From positions 1-64,000 of the forward strand of contig NZ_RIBS01000004.1 in NCBI RefSeq assembly GCF_003719825.1: a stretch of 64,000 nt of DNA. Direction: 5' to 3'. Of the stretch, positions 9,302 through 17,500 are shown piece by piece (position 1 is the stretch's first letter; each line of letters starts with the position of its first letter). The stretch comes from Montanilutibacter psychrotolerans. GTDB lineage: Bacteria > Pseudomonadota > Gammaproteobacteria > Xanthomonadales > Xanthomonadaceae. Position numbers and translations under genes: made by a program. A model generated the notes under the pieces. The model was given only the letters and a program-made list of their open reading frames with translations. It was not told the origin of the DNA and ran no database searches.

Positions 9302-9902
9302 GCCTGACTAAAGCTAGCAGAACCTGCGTGACAGTGCTGGAGGGTATGGCGGCGGGTTCAGCAAGGGGACGGGGCGGAAACGGGACGGCCTTCAAGGAAC
9401 CCGCAGAGCGGCGGCTTGGGCAACTCGGGTTTGAAGGTGTTCGGGCAGGACGATGCGGGGCCGGCTTAGGGTCGGGAGGAGTTCGGAAGATCGGGAGTGC
9501 AAGTCGGGGGCGGGGCGAGGCTTATCCGTGGTGGGTCGTGACTCCTCGATGGCACGGTGCGGAGGAACGAGAGACTTCGAACAATCGGGCACCACATCCA
9601 TCAGCTGCACGCAAAACTCGTGGCTGGTGTCACGTCGCGCGGCTTCCAGCATTTCCACACTTGGACCGCTGTGGTCACCACCGTCGACGCGGCGCGCGGC
9701 CTCGACATTCTCCAGGCGCCAAAACCCCCTGCGACTGGCAGCGGAGCGTTGAGGCCCCTCCGAGGTGGCAAGCCATCCCAAGAGACAAGTGTGGAGAGGG
9801 TCAGAGGGACTTCGAAGTCGGGCCGCACTCACTCACCAGCAACACACCGACTCCCTCAAGAAGTCTCGGTTTTCGGTTTTCGGCTCTCAGATGGTCTCAG
9901 GA
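9302..9902. other. Intergenic region between Tle1 and vgrG holding a displaced tssA fragment
   Basis: About 600 bases separate the Tle1 gene from vgrG. Apart from the tssA-like fragment at 9582-9699, I see no gene here. A minus-strand open frame of 146 codons runs through the fragment, but its flanks match nothing and are not supported as protein. Near 9860-9902 there are short direct repeats (GGTTTTC and GATCAGAG repeated). Confidence 0.5.
9582..9699 (-). pseudogene. Duplicated internal fragment of tssA
   Basis: On the minus strand this stretch encodes RRVDGGDHSGPSVEMLEAAR followed by RDTSHEFCVQLMDVVPDC, nearly identical to the segment of tssA around bases 15973-16088 (RRVDGGDHSGPSLEMLEAAR, then RDTSHEFYVQLMDVVPDC). 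Roughly 118 bases align with only about ten mismatches. Similarity may run slightly further (FWRLENVEAA against FGLADFEAA). The piece lies in inverted orientation to the intact gene and has lost the rest of tssA, so it is a remnant of a duplication or of a second, rearranged T6SS locus. Confidence 0.8.
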
Positions 9903-12032
9903 TCAGAGGATCAGAGGAACGCCATTGGGGCCAAAGCGGATGTTCCGTATTGCCGCCTTCGCGGCCGCTTCGTGTGCCTGCACCGCTGCCTCGTGCGCGC
10001 GACGCGCCTCATCTTGCAGCCGCTCTCGCGCCCGGAAGGATTCGCCGCCCGGAAAACTCGTCCGCCAACGCAGAAACCCGAAGAGTTCGTAGGGCTCACG
10101 GCCGCTCCGCTCCTCGGGCAGGTCTCGGCCACCGGAACGGCGATACGCCTGCAGAGCTTGCTTGTCCTCTGCGCTTATCGAGGGCGGTGGCGGCGACCTC
10201 GCCGCGAACCCCGGGCTTCTAAGCGCCTGCTGCTTCCACGACTGCCAGGCGGCGTCACGGCGTTCCAACTCCACCATGCGCTCCCCCTGCTCCTGGATCC
10301 AGGCCGCTTCACTGGCGGCACCCAGCACCTTGAACCACGCGCGCGAGTCGTGCACGTAGTCGTCGAAGAGCCGCACGATGCGCGAATCCAGCGGCTGCGT
10401 TTCGTTCCAGTAAGGCTTCACCTCGAGCCATCGACGCAGCCTCTGTTGCAGCACCCACGTCGCGGCAGTCCGGTAGGCGTGAAGCTTCAGTATCGTTTGT
10501 ACCAACACATTTTGTGCCGCGACCGCGAGCCCAACTCGCTCGAGCGTGACCAGGAACTGCCACTCGGAAATCAGCTCGCGATTCGCGCGAACCAGGTCTT
10601 CGTAGTCCTGTTGCTTGAACGCCTTGGCCCGGGCAACGAACGGCTGGTTGGCAAACAGCTCGGCGCCGTCCTGCATCCGCAAACGCCGCCAACGCAGGAA
10701 CAGTCCGTAGTGACCCTGGACCAGCTCCCGGGTGCTCGCGCCACGCACCGACTGGCTCGCCCTGACGTAGCCGTTGAAGGCGGCGATGAGTTGCGGAGCG
10801 ATGTTGAAAGCGGCCGTTGCCTTATCGGTTGCAGCATCGAGATCCAGCGGCACGCCGGCCTTGACCGCCTCCCGGTACATGTGCGCCAACGGAATCTGGG
10901 AGAGCTTGGCGGCATCACTGGCCTTGCCATCCACGTAGCCCTTTCCCTGCTCTCCCGGCCGATAGCCGCCGCCCACGTCCGAGTGCACGCCCGGGTACAC
11001 CACCTCCTCGCAGTTCGAATCCCACGCGGTATCGAGCGGGAAGGAGGCACGCACCTCGTGCGCCGCAACCAGATGCAGGCAACGCTTCACATAGTCCGGG
11101 ATGCGAAGGTCCGCTTCCTGCGCGTAGTTGCCGTGCCCGTCGAACACGGTGGTGATCTTGGCCACCCCGACCGATGCCACGGTGTCGAAGATGCCGAGAA
11201 AGTCGAACTCGATGGGAATGCCACACAAGTTAAGACCACCGCCGGGGGCGGGATCGCAGGCCTCGCGCAGCCAGTTGCAGAAGACCCGTGCCTCGGTTGC
11301 CCCGCGCGAGAAGCCGAACACCGAAAGCCGGATGCGCCCGATCTCGGGTTTGATCCGGGCCGCATGGCGTTGTTCCATCTGCTTCTCCAAGAGCATCCGC
11401 CGCTCGGCCAGCACCCGGCGGCGCCCTGCGTGATTGGGATCCGCGTTTGCGGTGTCGTAGGTGGCCGCGACAGATGCCGCCATGCCAACCGAGCGCAGCA
11501 TCCGGATCGCCTGCGCCTCATCCGTGGCCATCTGTTCAAGCTGGTATCGGGGCAGCCCGATATCCGTGGCCATCGTGCGAACTGTTGTCGGGTCGGGTTG
11601 GCCGAGGATCTCACCCAGTTCGCGCTGGCAGAGGAATCGACTCAGATTGTCGAGAAATTTCAACAGCGCCCAGCACAGCCGTGCTTCACCGCCCCAACCG
11701 GCGGCTAGCCCCGCTTTCTGTTGCGCGCCCTGGCCTCGGTCGCCAATTTGCTTGTTGAATTCGGTACCAACCCCTGCGATGTACCGGCGCAAACGAGTCT
11801 CGTCTCGAGTTTCCGAGAAGACCTCGTGCAGACGCGCAACGTTGCTGTGTGTGAAATCTGGCGCATCACGCTTCAGGTTGTTGTTGGTGCCGTCGAAGAA
11901 GAAGCCCCAATGCAGATCGATCTCGCACTGCGCCGTTGCGCCAACCAGCGCATTGCACAATGCATCGCTGCGACCTTGAATGGAAAGGTTGGTTGGTTGC
12001 GACGAACATTCGGGAGCCGAACGAATGCGCAT
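9903..12032 (-). CDS. Tle1-family T6SS phospholipase effector (DUF2235)
   Basis: 709 residues without signal peptide. The DUF2235/Tle1 catalytic domain is clear: FFFDGTNNN at residues 45-52, the nucleophile elbow FGFSRGATEARVF near residue 240 (GxSxG), FDTVASVGVAK, and the histidine motif PGVHSDVGGGYRPG. Tle1 enzymes are phospholipases injected into rival bacteria. The ATG overlaps the upstream immunity gene's stop codon by one base (TGATG), so effector and DUF3304 immunity are translationally coupled with immunity made first. The C-terminal 300 residues are of the variable kind that may bind VgrG. No VgrG is directly adjacent; a DUF4123 adaptor heads the operon. Confidence 0.92.
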   Translation of the reverse strand: MRIRSAPECSSQPTNLSIQGRSDALCNALVGATAQCEIDLHWGFFFDGTNNNLKRDAPDFTHSNVARLHEVFSETRDETRLRRYIAGVGTEFNKQIGDRGQGAQQKAGLAAGWGGEARLCWALLKFLDNLSRFLCQRELGEILGQPDPTTVRTMATDIGLPRYQLEQMATDEAQAIRMLRSVGMAASVAATYDTANADPNHAGRRRVLAERRMLLEKQMEQRHAARIKPEIGRIRLSVFGFSRGATEARVFCNWLREACDPAPGGGLNLCGIPIEFDFLGIFDTVASVGVAKITTVFDGHGNYAQEADLRIPDYVKRCLHLVAAHEVRASFPLDTAWDSNCEEVVYPGVHSDVGGGYRPGEQGKGYVDGKASDAAKLSQIPLAHMYREAVKAGVPLDLDAATDKATAAFNIAPQLIAAFNGYVRASQSVRGASTRELVQGHYGLFLRWRRLRMQDGAELFANQPFVARAKAFKQQDYEDLVRANRELISEWQFLVTLERVGLAVAAQNVLVQTILKLHAYRTAATWVLQQRLRRWLEVKPYWNETQPLDSRIVRLFDDYVHDSRAWFKVLGAASEAAWIQEQGERMVELERRDAAWQSWKQQALRSPGFAARSPPPPSISAEDKQALQAYRRSGGRDLPEERSGREPYELFGFLRWRTSFPGGESFRARERLQDEARRAHEAAVQAHEAAAKAAIRNIRFGPNGVPLIL

Positions 12033-12601
12033 CAGTAGTGCCCCTCTCTAGGCAGGCGCTTTGCGTGAATGGGATTGCTTTCCCACCACTCAGTGCAGCC
12101 GGGCTGCTGCCTGCAAAAGTCCACGGGCGGGGGGAAGTCCTTTGGGGCGCCAGCCCCTCCCGGAAGATAGCTACTTGCTCGTACCCTGACCTTGCCGCCT
12201 GGCTCGAACGCGATCAGCAGGAAGCCTGCGTATATCCGTTCATACTTTGGCACCTCGAGTACCACCTCGCGCAGCGAGTTCGGATCCTTGCGCCACATGA
12301 TGTCGTCCTGCCAACTCACCTTGACCTTCAGACCCGGACGCCACTTGAACGGCAGGCCAATCGCTCCGGCACTGGAATGCCCTCCCAAGTACGGCATAAC
12401 CCCTCCTCCCCACTGGTCGTCGACATAGAACGTTGCGATCGGCACATCGGTGTAATTTAGGCCCTGCATGTCGAAACCGATCATGTCGTCGGCGGAGGCG
12501 CTGAACGGAATGTTCTGCTCGGGCTCCGGTCGCGAGCAGCCGCTACTGTTCGCCAGCAGCAGGCCAAGAAGCGCTGCGGTCGACAATTTCATCCAGTGCA
12601 T
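12032..12601 (-). CDS. DUF3304 immunity lipoprotein to Tle1, copy 1
   Basis: 189 residues starting at an ATG with AAGGAG eight bases upstream. The N-terminus MHWMKLSTAALLGLLLANSS ends in a lipobox cysteine, predicting a periplasmic lipid-anchored protein. The core (GLNYTDVPIATFYVDDQWGG, then GLPFKWRPGLKVKVSWQDD) and the C-terminal PGCTEWWESNPI are shared with the neighbouring copies. DUF3304 proteins accompany Tle1 effectors and neutralise them in the periplasm. Its stop overlaps the Tle1 start. The DNA is about nine-tenths identical to copy 2, with a 628-base repeat period that includes the short spacer. Confidence 0.85.
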   Translation of the reverse strand: MHWMKLSTAALLGLLLANSSGCSRPEPEQNIPFSASADDMIGFDMQGLNYTDVPIATFYVDDQWGGGVMPYLGGHSSAGAIGLPFKWRPGLKVKVSWQDDIMWRKDPNSLREVVLEVPKYERIYAGFLLIAFEPGGKVRVRASSYLPGGAGAPKDFPPPVDFCRQQPGCTEWWESNPIHAKRLPREGHY

Positions 12602-12659
12602 TTCGATCTGCTCCTTGATCGGAACCGACGCGCCTCGGAATCGTTCTCGTAGATCCGCA

Positions 12660-13229
12660 TCAGTAGTGCCCCTCTCTCGGCACGCGCTCGGAGTGAATGG
12701 GATTGCTTTCCCACCACTCAGTGCAGCCGGGCTGCTGTTGGCAAAACTCCACGGGAGGGGGAAAGTCTGGCGGCGAGTCTGGCCCTCCCGGGAGGTAATC
12801 ACTTGCTCGCACCCTTACCTTCCCCCCGGGCTCAAACGCGATCAGCAGGAATCCTGCGTATATCCGTTCGTACTTTGGTACCTCGAGCTCCACTTCGCGC
12901 AACGAGTTCGGGTCCTTCTTCCACATGATGTCGTCTTGCCAACTCACCTTGACCTTCAGACCCGGACGCCACTTGAACGGCAGGCCAATCGCGCCCGTGC
13001 TGGAATACCCTCCCAGGTACGGCATAACCCCTCCACCCCACTGGCCGTCGACATAGAACGTTGCGATCGGCACATCGGTGTAGTTCAAGCCACGCATGTC
13101 GAAACCGATCATGTCGTCATCGGCGGCGCTGAACGGTATGTTCTGTTCGGGCTCGGGTCGCGAGCAGCCGCTGCTGTTCGCCAGCAGCAGGCCCAGAAGC
13201 GCTGCGGTCGATAATTTCATCCAGTGCAT
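12660..13229 (-). CDS. DUF3304 immunity lipoprotein, copy 2
   Basis: 189 residues, same architecture as copy 1: lipoprotein signal MHWMKLSTAALLGLLLANSS before the cysteine, GLNYTDVPIATFYVDGQWGG core and PGCTEWWESNPIHSERVPRE at the end. Ribosome-binding site AAGGAG is conserved with copy 1, as is the roughly 58-base spacer, so copies 1 and 2 arose by a recent tandem duplication. Differences cluster near residues 30-40 and in the region before DFPPP, which could reflect selection for different Tle1 variants. Likely protects the cell from the adjacent Tle1 or from related toxins of siblings. Confidence 0.83.
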   Translation of the reverse strand: MHWMKLSTAALLGLLLANSSGCSRPEPEQNIPFSAADDDMIGFDMRGLNYTDVPIATFYVDGQWGGGVMPYLGGYSSTGAIGLPFKWRPGLKVKVSWQDDIMWKKDPNSLREVELEVPKYERIYAGFLLIAFEPGGKVRVRASDYLPGGPDSPPDFPPPVEFCQQQPGCTEWWESNPIHSERVPREGHY

Positions 13230-13283
13230 TTCGATCTGCTCCTTGATCGGAACCGACGCGCCTCGGAATCGCTCTCGCAGACT

Positions 13284-13398
13284 CATCAGTAGTGTCCCTC
13301 CCTCGGTACGCGCTCCGACAGGATGGGATTGCTGTCCCACCATTCGGGACAGCCGGGCTGCATCTGATAGAGGTGCTGGAGAGGGGAAGTCCTTCACT
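13284..13398 (-). pseudogene. C-terminal remnant of a further DUF3304 immunity gene
   Basis: Read on the minus strand, this stretch gives QMQPGCPEWWDSNPILSERV then PREGHY and a stop, the same ending as copies 1 and 2. DNA similarity to the 3' end of copy 1 continues up to about base 13395 and then stops abruptly where the next lipoprotein gene's stop codon lies. The upstream part of the gene is missing here and a matching N-terminal remnant occurs at 13770-13865. It has no start codon and is frameshifted relative to the DFPSP segment, so it is a broken copy. Confidence 0.75.
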
Positions 13399-13744
13399 GT
13401 CTGCACCGAATGACCCCCGATATCAGAGGGTAGTTTGCGCAGAAATTTTGCGGGCAAACGAACTCTTCTATCTTCGCCTCACCGGCAAAAATTACCTCAG
13501 GAGTCCCGTCGTAACCCTTTGGGCACAGCTCAGTGGCGCGCTGCGACCAATATTGCCTATTGAGCTCCAAGTTGTAGTTGTAGCCGCCAATGTGCGAGTA
13601 CTCAACGATGTAGCTTCCAGGCGCGAACTGCCTATCAAGATAGCCTGTGCGCCCGCCGTAAAAGGACATATCTGCCTTCTTGTACGGAGCAGCGGCACAG
13701 CCAACGAGCATGCACACTAAGCAGAGCATCAAGATTCTCAGCAC
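13394..13744 (-). CDS. Small lipoprotein, resembles CC0125/CC1285 family
   Basis: 116 residues. The N-terminus MLRILMLCLVCMLVGC is a compact lipoprotein signal. The mature part (GGRTGYLDRQFAPGSYIVEY, then NRQYWSQRATELCPKGYD) recalls the CC0125/CC1285 lipoproteins, with a glycine-rich strand and an R-A-x-E-L helix. Base composition is clearly lower in GC than its neighbours. It lies exactly between the N- and C-terminal remnants of a DUF3304 gene, so it appears to have replaced the middle of that copy. Function unknown; it might be another immunity protein carried along in the array. Confidence 0.6.
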   Translation of the reverse strand: MLRILMLCLVCMLVGCAAAPYKKADMSFYGGRTGYLDRQFAPGSYIVEYSHIGGYNYNLELNRQYWSQRATELCPKGYDGTPEVIFAGEAKIEEFVCPQNFCANYPLISGVIRCRQ

Positions 13745-13769
13745 CCCATAGTCTCCATGTGAATCCCAA

Positions 13770-13865
13770 CTATTTATTTGCTCGCCCTGACTCGGTGTAG
13801 TTCAAACCGCTGTTCACCAGTAGCAAGGGGAGAAGAGCTGCGGTCGACAACTTCATCCGGTGCAT
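13770..13865 (-). pseudogene. N-terminal remnant of a DUF3304 immunity gene
   Basis: The minus strand reads MHRMKLSTAALLPLLLVNSG, the same signal peptide as copies 1 and 2, then jumps to LNYTES and stops after 31 codons. In the intact copies GLNYTD lies about 30 residues further on, so an internal deletion has fused the signal peptide to that point and the rest is lost. The matching 3' end sits at 13284-13398 beyond the small lipoprotein gene. Confidence 0.72.
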
Positions 13866-13879
13866 TTCGATTCGTTCCT

Positions 13880-14476
13880 TCACTCGCCTAGGGCGCGTTG
13901 GTGCCGACGCACCTGGGCAGCGATCCCGCTTGGGTAGGCGATCGGATGGGAGCGAGCTCGCTTTCTGGAAGTTGGGGAAACCGACGACGTTCTTGCTGCA
14001 GGCGGTGCGGGGGATGGGAAGTCCGATGGGGATCCGTCCATGCCCGGTGGGTAGCTGCTCGCCCGAATGCGCACCTTGCCACCGGGCTCGAATGCCACCA
14101 GCAGGAAGCCGACGTAGATCCGTTCATAGGGGGGAACCTCCAGCTCCGCTTCGTGCAATGCGTTGGGCGCGGTTCGTCGCAGGGTGTCGTCCTGCCAGCG
14201 CACCTTGACCTTCAGGCCTGGGCGCCATTTGAACGGCAAACCGATCGAGCCGGCACTGGAACTTCCTCCGGTGTGGGGCATGACGTCACCACCCCACTCG
14301 TCGTCGACGAAGTAGGTCGCGATGGGCACGTCGGTGTAGTTCAAGGCCCGCAGCTCAAAGCCGATCGATTCATCATCGCTGACCTCGGGAGCGGGCTCTG
14401 GCGCTGGCGCGCAGCCACTGCCTTGAACGACCAACACGGCGAGCAGCGACGCCAACAGCAGTCTCATCCATCTCAT
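13880..14476 (-). CDS. DUF3304 immunity lipoprotein, divergent copy with altered C-terminus
   Basis: 198 residues from an ATG with GGAGG about ten bases upstream; the signal MRWMRLLLASLLAVLVVQGS ends in a lipobox cysteine. The core (LNYTDVPIATYFVDDEWGGD, GLPFKWRPGLKVKVRWQDD) is clearly DUF3304. After SDFPSP the sequence loses the shared PGCxEWW ending and becomes a low-complexity run of basic residues, which suggests a frameshift near the 3' end. A longer frame starts at 14527 with an ATGA overlap to the DUF4123 gene, but it would put 17 residues ahead of the signal peptide. Probably immunity to a different Tle1 variant, possibly damaged. Confidence 0.75.
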   Translation of the reverse strand: MRWMRLLLASLLAVLVVQGSGCAPAPEPAPEVSDDESIGFELRALNYTDVPIATYFVDDEWGGDVMPHTGGSSSAGSIGLPFKWRPGLKVKVRWQDDTLRRTAPNALHEAELEVPPYERIYVGFLLVAFEPGGKVRIRASSYPPGMDGSPSDFPSPAPPAARTSSVSPTSRKRARSHPIAYPSGIAAQVRRHQRALGE

Positions 14477-14523
14477 CACTCTGGTTCCTCCATGAACCTT
14501 TTGCATCCTTGCATCCGCCGCCG

Positions 14524-15465
14524 TCATGGCGCGTCGCCTGCGTCTGGCACCACGGCGACCGATTCCTCCTGATCCGGCACTTCGAGCAGACCAGCGTCTT
14601 CCAGTGAGTGCAACATCCGACGATAGGTGTCTGCCGTGATCGCACTATCGGTATCGGAAGATTCCAGCAGGATCTTCTCCGCCGTGGCATGGACCACAGA
14701 GGGCAGTCCCGACAAGCGTCCGAACACGCGCGAGCGTGCGCGCAGGTAGTCGAGAACCGTGTCTGCCATGGCGGAGCGCTGCAGTCGGCGGATTTGTTCC
14801 CACGTCAGGCGGTAGGCCAGATCGTGATGGCCGGGACTGACGGTTGTTTCCAGTGGCAGCGATTGCAGCTGGCCGCAGCGGTCGAAGTAGAGCCAGGCGT
14901 CGATGCCGGCGGTGAAGTGCGCGCGTTGCGCATCGTCCAGCACCGCGACCCAGCTTGCGAGGCAACGCGTGTCGGCCCATCGTGCAACGAAGTGTTCGCC
15001 CGGAGGGCTGGCTGCCTCCATTCGCTGCTGAAGGTGCCGCACGAGTTCATCACGCGACAGGGCGGTCACGATGAAGGCGAGCATTGGCTGGCCTCGGCAC
15101 GCATCGAGGATCGCGGACAGCCAACGCTCACTTTCGACGGGGTCTGTCGGGAGCTCGCACAAGCTCGGGGAGATTTCCGTCAGCCCTTCGCCGTTGTAGC
15201 GACCTTCGTACAGGGAGGTCAGCGCATGAAGGAAGATCGTGCGCTTCCAACGGCGCGGATCTGCGAGGCCGGATTCGAACAGGGCGTACACGCGTTGCCC
15301 AGTTTTCGCCCGCTGTCGGAGGCTGGCGTCGAGCGTCGCCGCAGCCACGCATGCCGGGTCGATCAATGCCGCGCGACACCTGCCTGGCACGTCCGTCGCG
15401 CGCACGCAGCGGCGGCACGGCTCGCCTCCAGACGGTCGCATCAGCATGCGGCGGCTGGGTATCAT
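14524..15465 (-). CDS. DUF4123 T6SS adaptor/chaperone
   Basis: About 313 residues, soluble. RVYALFESGLADPRRW near residue 58 and the later FVARWADTRCLASWVAVLDD fit the DUF4123 fold. DUF4123 proteins load effectors onto VgrG before firing and are normally encoded beside their cargo. It is first in the minus-strand operon ending in the Tle1 gene, so Tle1 is the likely client. The start is uncertain: in-frame ATGs lie at 15465, 15447 and 15441, none with a strong ribosome-binding site. tssA begins only 30 bases away on the other strand, so their promoters must overlap or lie inside the genes. Confidence 0.8.
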   Translation of the reverse strand: MIPSRRMLMRPSGGEPCRRCVRATDVPGRCRAALIDPACVAAATLDASLRQRAKTGQRVYALFESGLADPRRWKRTIFLHALTSLYEGRYNGEGLTEISPSLCELPTDPVESERWLSAILDACRGQPMLAFIVTALSRDELVRHLQQRMEAASPPGEHFVARWADTRCLASWVAVLDDAQRAHFTAGIDAWLYFDRCGQLQSLPLETTVSPGHHDLAYRLTWEQIRRLQRSAMADTVLDYLRARSRVFGRLSGLPSVVHATAEKILLESSDTDSAITADTYRRMLHSLEDAGLLEVPDQEESVAVVPDAGDAP

Positions 15466-15495
15466 CGGCAGCCTGCCCTACTGCAATGGACTGCC

Positions 15496-16545
15496 ATGCT
15501 CGAGTTGGATGCGCTGCTGGCCCCGATCCCCGGGACCGCCCCCGCCGGCGAGGACCTTTCGTTCTCGTCCGAATACGACACGATCCTGGAGGCGCGTCGC
15601 TCCGACGATCCGACCCTGGAACAAGGCGACTGGGTCACCGACCTGAAGTCCGCCGACTGGCAGGGCGTCGCCGCCCAGACCAGCCAGCTGCTGCGCGACC
15701 GCAGCAAGGACCTGCGCCTGGCTGTCTGGTGGGCCGAAGCGCACACGCAGCTGCACGGGTTTACGGGACTGGCACGCGGCTACCGGCTGGTTGCCGGGCT
15801 GTGCGACCTGCACTGGGACGATGTGCATCCGCAAGTGGAGGACGGCGACCTCGAGCAGCGCATCGGCAACCTCAGCTGGTTGCTTACCCACTCGGCCGAC
15901 TGGCTGCGCAAGCTGCCGCTGGTACAGGCACCGCAGGGGCGTTTCGGCCTCGCGGACTTCGAGGCTGCGCGCGCGCGCCGTGTCGACGGTGGCGACCACA
16001 GCGGTCCGAGCCTGGAAATGCTGGAAGCCGCGCGACGCGACACCAGCCACGAGTTCTACGTGCAGCTGATGGATGTGGTGCCCGATTGCCGGTTGGCGCT
16101 GCAGGAGCTCGAACAGGCAGTCGACGCACGACTCGGCCAGGACGGACCCAGCTTTACCGCCGTGCGCGATCAGCTCGACCACATCAACGATGTCGTGCGG
16201 CGCTTCGCTCGCGAGGCCGGCGTGCTGGTCGACGGCGTCGCCGAGGACAGCCCCAGCTTGCCGATCACGCCCGGCGTTGGCGGCAGCGAGCCAGCCAACG
16301 CGGCACCGGCCGGAAACGGCGCGATCACCACGCGAAAGGAAGCCATCGCACAGCTGCGCCGGGTCGCAGATTTCTTCCGACGCACCGAACCACACAGCCC
16401 GGTCGCCTACCTCGCCGACAAGGCCGCTCGCTGGGGCGAGATGCCGCTGCATGTCTGGCTCAAGCGCGTGATCAAGGACGACAACACGCTGACCCAGATG
16501 CAGGAGCTGCTCGACATCGGCGACGCCGACAGCAGCAACGACTGA
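15496..16545 (+). CDS. tssA: T6SS protein TssA
   Basis: 349 residues from MLELDALLAPIPGTAPAGED, the classic opening of the ImpA N-terminal domain; the longer open frame upstream is opposite the DUF4123 gene. TssA primes assembly of the baseplate and the contractile tail. The first 220 residues match the ImpA_N domain (DLRLAVWWAEAHTQLHGFTG, then LARGYRLV); the C-terminal end (HSPVAYLADKAARWGEMPLH) is the short class of TssA. A 118-base piece of this gene is found inverted at 9582-9699. It is the only plus-strand T6SS gene in this part, followed by a repeat region instead of other tss genes. Confidence 0.92.
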   Translation: MLELDALLAPIPGTAPAGEDLSFSSEYDTILEARRSDDPTLEQGDWVTDLKSADWQGVAAQTSQLLRDRSKDLRLAVWWAEAHTQLHGFTGLARGYRLVAGLCDLHWDDVHPQVEDGDLEQRIGNLSWLLTHSADWLRKLPLVQAPQGRFGLADFEAARARRVDGGDHSGPSLEMLEAARRDTSHEFYVQLMDVVPDCRLALQELEQAVDARLGQDGPSFTAVRDQLDHINDVVRRFAREAGVLVDGVAEDSPSLPITPGVGGSEPANAAPAGNGAITTRKEAIAQLRRVADFFRRTEPHSPVAYLADKAARWGEMPLHVWLKRVIKDDNTLTQMQELLDIGDADSSND

Positions 16546-16610
16546 GCGGGTCCGGAACGCTGAGCGGACGGGCCGGGAAGGGCTGTCCGCCGGCTTCTTG
16601 TTGCGCTGCC

Positions 16611-17255
16611 TGACGTGGCCGGCGAACGGTCCGCGCGCGCCGGCATCGCGTGGCGAAGGACCAGCGCGTCGCGTCGCGTTCGTCGTGGGCAAGTGTTTCC
16701 ATGCGCTTGCGCGCATACCGATCGCTATACCGACGCGCGCGCCTGGCAGCGCGACGGCACATTTTTACCTGTCTGACGTGACCGGCGACTGGCCCGCACG
16801 CGTCTGAATCACGCGGCGAAACGCCAGCGCGTCGCGTCGCGTCGCGTTCGTCGTGGGCGGTGTTTCCTTACGTATGCGCGCGTACCGATCGCCAGACCGA
16901 CGCGCGCGACTGGCAGCGCGACGGCACTTTGTTACCTGTCTGACGTGACCGGCGACTGGCCCGCACGCGTCCGCATCACGCGGCGAAGCGCCAGCGCGTC
17001 GCGTCGCGTCGCGTTCGTCGTGGGCGGTGTTTCCTTACGTATGCGCGCGTACCGATCGCCAGACCGACGCGCGCGCGACTGGCAGCACGATGGCACTTTG
17101 TTGCTGGCCTGACGTGACCGGCGACTGGCCCGCACGCGTCCGCGGCGAAACGCCAGCGAGTCGCGACGCGTTCGTCGTGACCAACTGCTGGCCTACGCTT
17201 GCGCGCAGCACCCACGCCAGTCCGAGGCACGGCTGCTAGCACAGTGGCACTGAGC
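16611..17255. repeat. Tandem repeats of 163-169 bp, about four copies
   Basis: Four successive units begin with TGACGTG(G/A)CCGGCGA at 16611, 16774, 16941 and 17110, giving periods of 163, 167 and 169 bases and a shorter last unit. Copies 2 and 3 are almost identical; copies 1 and 4 are more diverged. Each unit holds a GCGTCGC run next to TTCGTCGTG, then a GTACCGATCGCCAGACCGAC segment and CTGGCAGC. No open frame is conserved through the units. The function is unknown; options are a structured or regulatory intergenic repeat, or the scar of repeated recombination at the T6SS locus. Confidence 0.85.
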
Positions 17256-17394
17256 CCCTACCGATGGGCTGTCGTTGAAGCCCCCAAACGCAGCGGCAGC
17301 CGCCGCGCCCGCACCGAAATCGAAATCGAAATCGTGGGAGCGATTGCGCTGCCATCGCCCCCCTAGGGGACGACGATCAGAAGGCGCGATCCAT

Positions 17395-17427
17395 CACCGG
17401 CGACGCGATCGGTGCGCGTCGCCGGTG
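17395..17427. terminator. Long inverted repeat downstream of the ompA-like gene, possible terminator
   Basis: Perfect 13-base arms (CACCGGCGACGCG and CGCGTCGCCGGTG) enclose a 7-base loop. It lies about 75 bases after the stop of the minus-strand OmpA-family gene, where a transcript end is expected. There is no T-run on either side, so it may act as a stabilising hairpin more than an intrinsic terminator. Confidence 0.5.
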
Positions 17428-17500
17428 GCAGTGACAATGGCATGAGAGGCGTTGCGGCCGCGGCGGCCACGACAGCCTCGACCGCATGCCGAATGTTCGA

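Larger units (their letters stand above)
16546..17500. other. Non-coding region between tssA and the ompA-like gene
   Basis: About 950 bases without a supportable gene. Most of it is the tandem repeat block at 16611-17255. Beyond that there are three GAAATC hexamers in a row near 17320 and the long inverted repeat at 17395-17427. Confidence 0.6.

Noticed and set aside
9392-9832. A 146-codon minus-strand frame through the tssA fragment
   Set aside because: Only the central 38-45 residues match anything (tssA); the ends are unlike protein, so treated as a remnant.
16611-17255. CRISPR array or tRNA cluster in the repeat block
   Set aside because: Units are 163-169 bases, contiguous and without unique spacers; no tRNA-like folding is evident.
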